In this document: in pieces, positions 1 through 12,500 of the stretch | Numbering within the stretch: position 1 is the stretch's first letter | How the letters are laid out: each line of letters starts with the position of its first letter | Assembly: GCA_012295275.1 (NCBI GenBank) | Contig: CM022666.1 | Location: 487,501 to 500,000, forward strand | DNA length: 12,500 nucleotides | Source of the DNA: Chrysomallon squamiferum | Lineage: Eukaryota; Mollusca; Gastropoda; Neomphalida; Peltospiridae | Direction of reading: 5' to 3' | The notes under the pieces: model-generated | Databases searched by the model: none | Seen by the model: only the letters and a program-made list of their open reading frames with translations | What the model was told of the DNA's origin: nothing | Made by a program: the position numbers and the translations under genes

Positions 1-558
1 TTTTTTTTTTTTTTTTTTTTCTTTTTTAAATTTGTTTATCACACTGTTCAGCTGTTTTCTCTGATAAGTAGACATTTTAAATGTATCTTTTGTTTTCACA
101 TTTCTCTGACAGCGTCTGTGTCTGGGCGTACACTTGTTAACTGTGCTCATTTTAAGAGGAGTTCAGGGAAAATACATATTATTACTGTAGATTAAAAACC
201 ATTTAAATTCGTAAATGATAATTTAACAACATTCGTAAAACTAAATATTTCGTCATATTTTAAATAGCAACAAAAAAAAAAAATAAATAAATAAATAAAA
301 TAAATAAACAAATAAAGAAAACAGAAAAAGAAAAAAACAATTTAATGAAATAAAATTGCTTCTTGTGAATTGTTCCTTTGTGTTCATTTATAGAATTAAT
401 TGCGTTTATACAGATAATTATTGGCACGAGCAAGTGTATTTGTGTAAAGGTGGTTCTGCCAGTGAACTTTTCACTGGGTTTGTATCTTTGTTAATGAACG
501 TAACAGTGTTCGTGCAGATAACCGCGTCTGTGAATATTTGTAATTTACTTTCTCACAG
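1..558. other. Intronic or upstream sequence, no confident exon
   Basis: Poly-T opens the window (1-20), and an A-rich AAAT-type tract lies at 272-316. The preceding GDPD5-like exon should end with a segment like 'W--EW---SLQ' in phase 0. The only hint is a YWHEQVYLC reading at about 415-450, which fits poorly and has no convincing splice sites. A hydrophobic reading after the good acceptor-like tttctctgacag at 112 (LGVHLLTVLIL) has no clear donor. I therefore call no exon here. Confidence 0.5.
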
Positions 559-6955
<6,397 letters not shown>

Positions 6956-7098
6956 TGATGGGGGAAATCAGTGATGACGTCATCGTGCAGTCTGTGTCTG
7001 TAGTCATGACCATAAGCAAAGCTGTGATTAAGATGTCATAATGAATTTTTTTTTTTTTTTTTCTTAAATGGCTGACATGGCCCTTTCAGAACATTTTC

Positions 7099-7104
7099 AA
7101 TAAA
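7099..7104 (+). terminator. Polyadenylation signal AATAAA, proximal candidate
   Basis: AATAAA lies 144 bases after the GDPD5-like stop codon. It is a canonical hexamer, but downstream sequence is not especially GT-rich. Confidence 0.4.
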
Positions 7105-7403
7105 ATAATAGGGAACTTCCACATAGCTTACTGATGCAGTGCATCATGGGTAATTTATATAATTTATTCTCACTGGACAGCCATTGTTAACAGCATAATA
7201 TTACAATTGTTTCAGCTGTTAAAAGAAAAATATTTGTGAAAATATCAAACTTATTTATTGTTTTGGTAAATCGTTTTGTAATAGCGAAAGTGGTCACAAG
7301 ATGAAGTATTTGTTAGTCGTTTCTCTTCTATGGAACAACGGGAACAGTAGAAAGATAAATCACAATATTTATTTAATATATTACAAAAGATATATTATTT
7401 AGA

Positions 7404-7435
<32 letters not shown>

Positions 7436-7584
7436 ATAATCACTATTTAATTATGTAGATAGCATCGTGATTTTCATGATATGTATAAATATTATATTTA
7501 TTATTATTGTTTAAATTTTATTATGATATATGAATAATGATTTATGTTATTATTTATATGCTACAATGTTTAACATATCGATGT

Positions 7585-7590
7585 AATAAA
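7585..7590 (+). terminator. Polyadenylation signal AATAAA, distal candidate
   Basis: AATAAA within taataaaagataaaata is followed about 30 bases later by the T/GT-rich tttttgtttctctcg, the expected arrangement for cleavage near 7,605-7,615. Confidence 0.45.
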
Positions 7591-7698
7591 AGATAAAATA
7601 TGAACTGTAGTCACGGACTTATTTTTGTTTCTCTCGCGCGCATATACACATATATATATACACACACTATACTTACTTCTGATTTCTTTTTTCTTATA

Positions 7699-7699
7699 T

Positions 7700-7754
<55 letters not shown>

Positions 7755-7757
7755 TTA
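7699..7757. repeat. (TTTA)n microsatellite
   Basis: About 15 uninterrupted TTTA units downstream of the GDPD5-like gene. Confidence 0.95.
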
Positions 7758-7960
7758 CCTTTGAATTTGAACGAAATACCCCCACACACATATATCATAA
7801 TATTTTATTTATTTTATTACCTTTCAACCTTAATGAATAATGAAGTATAATAATAAACGGAACTGAGCTTTATTTTATCCTGCTGATATTAATATACATG
7901 TTTTCTAAAACAATGTTTTAAACCATGCCATTGGAGATTTCAATCAAAATATATTCATTA

Positions 7961-8233
7961 TTATAATTATTATTATTAGTAGTAGTAGTAGTAGTAGTAG
8001 TAGTTGTAGTAGTAATAATAATAATAATGTTACTTCTACTAATGCCATTATTATTAGTAGTATTATTATTACTACTACTATCACTACTACTAAATCTACT
8101 TTTATTACTACAACGGGTACTACTATTTTTACTACTACTAATATAATAACTGCTACTAGTACTACTACTACTACTACTACTATTATTATTATTATTATTA
8201 TTATCATCATCATCATTATCATTATTATTATTA
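7961..8233. repeat. Compound trinucleotide array (ATT, TAG, ACT, ATC)
   Basis: Alternating blocks of TAG, TAA, ACT and ATT/ATC units make up nearly all of this stretch. The minus-strand open frame of Ile/Val/Leu is produced by the repeat. Confidence 0.93.
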
Positions 8234-8477
8234 CTCAGTTTTGTTACGTGTGTTTACAGTGTTATTTCAAATCTGTAAGAAAAAGTGTTTTAAAAAGAAA
8301 ATCTTCCTTTTATTGTGGACTCAGTCACTGCAAACATTTTGTATTGGATTCCTATTTAATTTAAATTTAGTTTATTATGTGTCATTTCACATTTAAATAA
8401 ACAACTAAATAACAATAAAACAGTATTAGATTTCGAATAGGTCAATAATTAAAGACAATTTTTTTAATTATTTCAGA

Positions 8478-8551
8478 CAATAATAATAATAATAATAGTA
8501 GCAGTAGTAATACTAGTAGTAGTAGTAGTAGTAATAGTAGTAATACCAGTA

Positions 8552-8588
<37 letters not shown>
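8478..8588. repeat. (TAA)n / (TAG)n compound array
   Basis: TAA and TAG units, ending in a run of about 10 TAA units. Confidence 0.93.
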
Positions 8589-8589
<1 letters not shown>

Positions 8590-9167
8590 ACTATTTGCTT
8601 GTTTGTTTTTCTTTCTGTTTATTTGTTTGTATTTCTATACAAATTTTCGCTATTACTGATACAAACCGTACAGACACAAACAACCAATGTATTCTTGTTA
8701 TACATGGGTACAAATTCATGATATTCATCAATTAAGTAAAAAAAAAAAAAAAATTTAAACAAATTTCGAAATTTTTGAACATTTTATTCAGATATACATA
8801 TTTTGAACATTTCATTAGCACTGTTTTGTACATTTCAAACATCATTACGTCAGCACTAAGTATGACACGTGTGCGGGCCTGAACTGATAAAACTGGGAGT
8901 GTTTTTAAAACGAGGGTTTGCTAAATGTGACCCCCAGGTCGGGTGTAAATCATCAGTTTTGTTAAATATTTTCTTTCGTTAACGATTAGACACCGTGTTT
9001 TTGTTAGAGCATGTACACCCTGCAATTCATGCATTTACCTGGTGAACAAACCGTTAAAACAGCGCGTTACGTTATTGTAAACAGCTTCTGCTGTCGTTTT
9101 TTCACGATCTTGTTACAATTTGCTAATAAAAGGTCAACTATTGGCATGAATCCAGAGCACGGGCTGG

Positions 9168-9207
9168 TTTTCAGACCCATAAGATGATTTTCAGACCTAT
9201 AACATGA
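9168..9207. repeat. 20-bp direct repeat, two adjacent units
   Basis: Two head-to-tail 20-base copies (ttttcagacccataagatga and ttttcagacctataacatga) differ at two positions. They lie inside the 56-codon open segment on the minus strand. Confidence 0.85.
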
Positions 9208-9330
9208 TTCAAATCCACCGATGGGCCGTTTATCAAGCTATTGTGAGAACTTGACTCATTTCCTGTTTTTCAAACGTTACTTTAATCCACATTCCTTTCC
9301 GCAAATTGTCGCTTGCGATAACGATTTAGT

Positions 9331-9414
9331 ACTTCGTTTGTTTTCGTAATGCTCCGGCACTTCGTTTGTTCTCGTAATCCACGGATACTTCGTTTGTTTT
9401 CGGAATCTCGAGCT
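9331..9414. repeat. 28-bp tandem repeat, three units
   Basis: Units at 9331-9358, 9359-9386 and 9387-9414 share a 20-base core, acttcgtttgttttcgtaat, with one or two changes. Each is followed by a different 8-base tail. No fourth copy is seen on either side. Confidence 0.9.
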
Positions 9415-9715
9415 GTTCATTCATCAGTCGATTTTCTTTTGAGACATTTTAAATTCCTTAATCTAAAATCAAAATAAATAAATAGTTAGAGATCGTAAGA
9501 GATAATCCTTATAGAATATGTTCCGTTAAGAAGAATTAAACATAACAAACAGTAGTGTATATGATATTGTAAAGTCTTATTTTAATTATTTATAAATATT
9601 CTGCAAGAATTTTCAATAATAAAACTAATAATAATAATCAGAAAAATATATCTGAAGTACGTTTATCAACAAAAAAAGGAAAAAAAAAAAAGAAAAAAAA
9701 AGAAGCTAGACATAC

Positions 9716-9873
9716 CTTTTCAGAAATGATTTTGTATGATGGATGGCTGTGGTACAGAATCGCTGATTGGATGATACCAGTCATGTGACCAAAAGTCACT
9801 GATCTTTCAAGAAACTCCCAGCATGCTTTAGATAAATCAAAAATATTGAACTCTGAAGCAGCACACAGTAAAC
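9716..9873 (-). CDS. BTB gene exon 4: start of BACK domain
   Basis: The acceptor ttatttatttag is followed by two bases completing Gly. LLCAASEFNIFDLSKACWEFLE is the typical linker and first BACK helix (L--A--F-----L---C--FL). The exon continues HMTGIIQSAILYHSHPSYKIISEK and ends in phase 0 at donor GTATGT. A BACK domain should continue with a helix like V-EF-D in the next exon. This exon is too short for the track of long open frames and is called from splice sites and homology. Confidence 0.9.
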
Positions 9874-10121
9874 CTAAATAAATAAAATTAAATAATTAAT
9901 TAATTAATAATGATGATGAGGATGATGACGATGATGATGATGATAATAATAATAATCATAAACATAAATATAAACATAACAGTAACATTTATGATGGTGG
10001 TGGTAGTGGTAGTAATAATAGCTGTAGTAGTTCTAGTGGTAGTTGTAGTAGTAGCAGTAGTAGAAGAAGTAGTGGTAGTAGTAGTAACGGATATATTTAT
10101 TACAGTGATAATAATAAAAGC

Positions 10122-10158
<37 letters not shown>

Positions 10159-10187
10159 TTAATCAGTACAACAGCAACAATAGTAAA

Positions 10188-10233
<46 letters not shown>

Positions 10234-11776
10234 GTTGTTATTAAAATCTTACCAATTAAGGTTTCCTGGGTAACGGTCACATGACCAAGATGGAGGAAGA
10301 ACACCAGTTTTCTGAAGACGTGTTCGTCAAAATGGCGGACAGATATAACTAACTTTTCTCTGCTGTTCAACTGTCCAGGCTTCGTCTTCAGATTTTTCTT
10401 CTTCTTGCCAAATCTGAGAAATTTCAGAACTTTGTTCGATCGTCCAGATGATTTTTTATCTCCCTTCGTACTTCGCTGCTCGCTCAATATTGCGTGACAG
10501 AGGACGCTGAAAGTAGCAGAATAAAATGACGTCACAATGGAACATATTTATTAATTTATTAATTACTATGCAAATTCGGTAGGTATATATGTTTTATACA
10601 ATAAAGTATTTACGTATATTGTTTTATGTTTGTGTCCATACGTGGGTCTGTGTTAGCATGGTGTTTGTCATTGACAGCAATACGTTTTGTTTATATTTTG
10701 TTTCTATACCAACACTGAGTCATGACCTCTATTTAGAAAAGCAATAGTGCGAGTAGAAATATTGTATTGTGTATCACTATCAGTTATCTGAGACTACGAG
10801 GAGTGTCTTCAGATTAGTGGAATAATAAAGATAATGAACGTACTCAGCTTATTGTTTCTGTGCCCCTTTGTGTTAACCTCGGTCTAGTAGACCTTTGTGT
10901 AACACCAGTTCCTAAAACCTATTATTATCACTAGTCTTTGTTAATTATATATGCGTGTATGTATGTGTGTGTGTGCGCGTGTGTGTGTCTGTGTGTGTGT
11001 TAATAAGAGTCTCTGTCACTCAAATAACTGTATTTTAAAACCAAGTTAAACACAGTTAATATCATTTCTTAATTATTAATTTTTAACTAACCTGCTTCTT
11101 GCTGCTATGACAGATTTCAAGCCGTAGACTGGTGCCTGGTCTTTCCCTACCAGAAACGTGACGTCACACAGGTGTGGCATACAGAGAATATATTCAAACG
11201 TATGACACAGTGAATTAGAATTCTGTAACGTAGTCGACTCTCCAGAACCGTCCTCCATACATGATTCTGTATCCGAATCTGTATCCCAGTCTGTATCCGA
11301 ATAGTCACGTGACGTATCATAACCCGAGGAAGAGTCTATAATGAGATTATAAATTTAAAAATTAGATAAAATAATATAATGTCTGAAAGGATGTTTTTTT
11401 TTGTTGTTGTTGTTTTTTTTTTCCTCGTTTTCTTTTTCTTAAGAGAGAGTGTATTATAATGCGCTTTTAAAGATTTATTTATTTATTTATTTATTTATTT
11501 ACAAATTAGATTAAGTTACAAAAATAAAAATATATACATACATACATAACTTGAAAACTGAATAATTAATTTATAAACTGAGTGAACACAAAAATCGTTG
11601 ATACAAATTGAATTAACATAACGTGTACTGCCTTTACCTTAAAATACTAAAATCACCAACTTACCATCCGAATCACATTCACTTCCAGCTAACTCCCAGT
11701 CGCTGCTCATTTCTGTTCGTCCTTTTGTTACATCTGCAAGACAGCCGGGAGCAGAATCAGCAGATTTCACGTCCAT
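9716..11776 (-). CDS. BTB/POZ-BACK domain protein, serine-enriched-protein-like (four 5' exons; 3' end not found)
   Basis: Exons on the minus strand are 11776-11665, 11335-11092, 10506-10253 and 9873-9716. All introns are GT-AG and phases fit at each junction, giving 256 codons ending at a codon boundary. Residues 1-70 are acidic and Ser/Asp/Thr-rich. A BTB fold begins near 80 (LCHTFEYIL, then LCDVTFLVGKD at 93-103, and VIAARS at 113-118). A basic insert follows at about 130-163 (KVLKFLRFGKKKK), then VRHFDEHVFRKLVFFLHLG at 175-193, the F---L-FL---G part of BTB. LLCAASEFNIFDL then starts the BACK domain. The order and the VGKD/AARS motifs resemble arthropod 'serine-enriched protein'. BTB-BACK proteins are commonly CUL3 ubiquitin-ligase adaptors; that role here is inference. 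Later exons (rest of BACK and the C-terminal part) are missing from the visible sequence. Confidence 0.9.
9909..10245. repeat. Compound trinucleotide array filling a BTB-gene intron
   Basis: ATG, GTA/GTG, TAG and TAA units with imperfect spacing span nearly the whole 379-base intron between BTB exons 3 and 4 (9874-10252). A perfect TAA run of about 14 units lies next to the exon 3 donor. The long Ile/Val/Thr open frames on both strands are artefacts. Confidence 0.93.
10253..10506 (-). CDS. BTB gene exon 3: second half of BTB domain with lysine-rich insert
   Basis: The acceptor is gctactttcag. C completes Ser, giving AARS-S-VLCHAIL across the junction, the usual helix after the BTB beta hairpin. 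A polar/basic insert (KGDKKSSGRSNK then FLRFGKKKKNLKTK) separates it from REKLVISVRHFDEHVFRKLVFFLHLG. The exon ends TLI plus one base before donor GTAAGA. A much longer open frame continues past this donor only because it enters a TAA/TAG repeat array. Confidence 0.93.
10507..11091 (-). other. BTB gene intron 2 with GT-rich tract
   Basis: The 585-base intron holds a GT/GC alternating stretch at about 10,953-11,000 and otherwise unremarkable AT-rich sequence. No RNA gene or second coding region is recognisable. TGACGTCA occurs at 10527-10534. Confidence 0.75.
11092..11335 (-). CDS. BTB gene exon 2: acidic repeat and first half of BTB domain
   Basis: The acceptor is aatctcattatag. AC completes Asp, then SSSGYD leads to a short acidic repeat SDTD-WDTD-SDTE (residues 50-61). 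The exon continues through TFEYIL and LCDVTFLVGKD to VIAARS. The CDVTF---- strand is the hallmark of BTB domains. It ends with AG of a Ser codon before donor GTTAGT. The exon also contains TGACGTCA at 11159-11166, within Cys-Asp-Val-Thr codons. Confidence 0.93.
11336..11664 (-). other. BTB gene intron 1 with (TTTA)n
   Basis: The 329-base intron has TTTA repeats at about 11473-11501, a T-rich stretch near 11,395-11,435 and a short CATA run near 11,535. Nothing else is recognised. Confidence 0.8.
11665..11776 (-). CDS. BTB gene exon 1: initiator and acidic N-terminus
   Basis: ATG at 11776-11774 has G at +4 and opens MDVKSADSAPG, reaching GSECDSD and one base (G) before consensus donor GTAAGT. 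The same frame is open further up to another ATG at 11962, which would add 62 residues of Ile/Lys/His-rich, non-conserved-looking sequence. I prefer 11776 because its context is better and the following residues match the acidic composition of exon 2. The upstream part is then 5' UTR. Confidence 0.7.
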
Positions 11777-11929
11777 CGTAAGTATTTTTCTTTTTAAACG
11801 AAAATGAAGCGGGCTTGAAAACACGTTAAGCGAAGCAACGAATGAAGTTAAATATGAGTGATGTTGTAAATGTGTTCGTGTTTTATATTTTATTATAATT
11901 ATTTGCTGGCGTGCTCTTGCAATCGCTGT

Positions 11930-12035
11930 CATCTGTGACGTAATCTGACCAGCAGACGACATTATTGCACTTTATTAGTGATGACGTCTGTTGATTTGTC
12001 TGTGACTCGTGTCATGTGATTGTAACACGTGACGC
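11930..12035 (-). promoter_or_regulatory. Candidate promoter of the BTB gene: CRE-like and E-box sites
   Basis: Upstream of the BTB first exon lie TGACGTAA (11936-11943), TGATGACGTC (ending 11988), TCATGTGA (12012-12019) and CACGTGAC (12026-12033). These are half or near-palindromic CREB/ATF sites and bHLH E-boxes, clustered within 100 bases. No TATA box is evident at a matching distance. Promoter function is inferred from position and motif clustering. Confidence 0.4.
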
Positions 12036-12500
12036 TATCTTTCAAAATCAGCACTCACTAATTAAGCGATAATTGCGACGGTAAGCGTTTTCTTTGTAAG
12101 CGTGTTATGTTCTAAACGTGTCAAACAGAAAACTTCTTTAAAATAAACAGTATTCATTCGTTCGTTCATTCGTTTATTAATGCATTTACAAATTTATTTA
12201 TTCATATACTTGCTTATTCAATCATCCATTCATTTGTTTATTGGTTTATAAATATAATTATTTGTTTTTGTTTTTTTCAATTATTATAGCTACAAAAATA
12301 AATTACTTTTTGCAATGTATTTTTTTACCTTCGTTTATCATCAAATATCTGTCTTGTCGAAATATCTCAGTCAACAGCACATCACTACCACTGTTACTTT
12401 TACTACTACTGATACTTCTACTACTACTGATACTTCTACTACTACTGATACTTCTACTACTACTGATACCACTACTTACTGGTACCCGAACTACTGCTAC
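12036..12500. other. Upstream intergenic sequence, no gene recognised
   Basis: AT-rich sequence with ATTC/TTCG-type tetranucleotide units near 12,155-12,240 and an 18-bp ACT/GAT repeat near the right edge. No conserved coding region is seen on either strand. Confidence 0.6.
12402..12473. repeat. 18-bp tandem repeat, four units
   Basis: Four copies of actactactgatacttct sit at 12402, 12420, 12438 and 12456, the last with two changes. The array is probably an expanded ACT trinucleotide repeat. Confidence 0.92.

Larger units (their letters stand above)
6956..7610 (+). other. GDPD5-like: 3' untranslated region of the GDPD5-like gene (inferred)
   Basis: The sequence after the TAA at 6953 is non-coding, with a 12-base perfect palindrome gatgacgtcatc at 6973-6984, a T16-type run near 7045, and (CA)12 at 7405-7428. 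The end is inferred from the last strong AATAAA at 7585 and a T-rich stretch after 7620. A shorter form ending after 7099 is equally possible. Confidence 0.55.
7611..9715. other. Intergenic or intronic region, mostly simple repeats
   Basis: Repeats at 7699-7757 (TTTA), 7961-8233 and 8478-8588 (TAG, ACT, TAA and ATC units) are separated by AT-rich sequence. The stretch 8,760-9,450 is more balanced in composition. It has a 20-bp direct repeat (9168-9207), a 28-bp x3 repeat (9331-9414) and a 56-codon minus-strand open segment (9067-9237). I recognise no conserved gene. If the BTB gene continues leftward, this is its next intron. Confidence 0.6.

Noticed and set aside
9331-9414. Repeat-spacer pattern resembling a CRISPR array
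   Set aside because: Only three units, 8-base tails and a eukaryotic intron-rich setting; this is a short tandem repeat.
9900-10535. 211-codon minus-strand open frame as a single-exon gene
   Set aside because: Only 10506-10253 is coding. The part before has a good acceptor (ctactttcag) and the part after is a TAA/TAG repeat beyond a consensus donor.
11777-11962. N-terminal extension of the BTB protein from ATG 11962
   Set aside because: In frame and open, but composition is Ile/Lys/His-rich, the start context is poor and nothing resembles the family; kept as an alternative only.

Overview
This is a stretch of an animal nuclear genome. It is AT-rich and packed with di-, tri- and tetranucleotide microsatellites, and its genes are split into short exons (about 80-260 bases) by GT-AG introns of about 0.3-1.2 kb. 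No bacterial or viral signatures were found. The style of the repeats (AG, CAGA, CATA, TTTA, TAA and TAG arrays) and the protein sequences suggest a lophotrochozoan invertebrate, most likely a mollusc. That assignment is an inference.

Left half, plus strand (559-6955; 3' UTR to about 7,610): the last nine coding exons of a GDPD5/GDE2-type membrane glycerophosphodiester phosphodiesterase. The chain encodes two transmembrane segments, the GDPD catalytic domain with its HRG, PEN, ExD and HD motifs, a final transmembrane segment and a cytoplasmic tail. All eight junctions keep phase. One apparent 1-base frameshift lies inside the first visible exon, near 583. The N-terminal exons lie to the left of the window. 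Introns hold large repeats: a 30-bp minisatellite starting at a 5' splice site, a TTTA array starting at another, and a perfect (AG)61 tract.

Middle (about 7,610-9,715): mostly simple repeats, with a more ordinary stretch at 8,760-9,450. That stretch holds a 28-bp x3 tandem repeat and a 56-codon open segment on the minus strand of unknown meaning.

Right half, minus strand (11776 down to 9716): the first four coding exons of a BTB/POZ-BACK protein resembling arthropod 'serine-enriched protein'. The joined exons encode 256 residues in phase: an acidic Ser/Asp/Thr N-terminus, a BTB domain with a basic lysine-rich insert, and the start of the BACK domain. The expected later exons were not found in the window, although the converging phosphodiesterase gene lies immediately in their path. 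A promoter-like region with CRE-like and E-box sites lies at about 11,930-12,035.

The two genes converge and have no obvious functional link. I found no previously undescribed system. The points most worth checking are the frameshift, the repeat arrays that start at splice donors, and the missing 3' end of the BTB gene.
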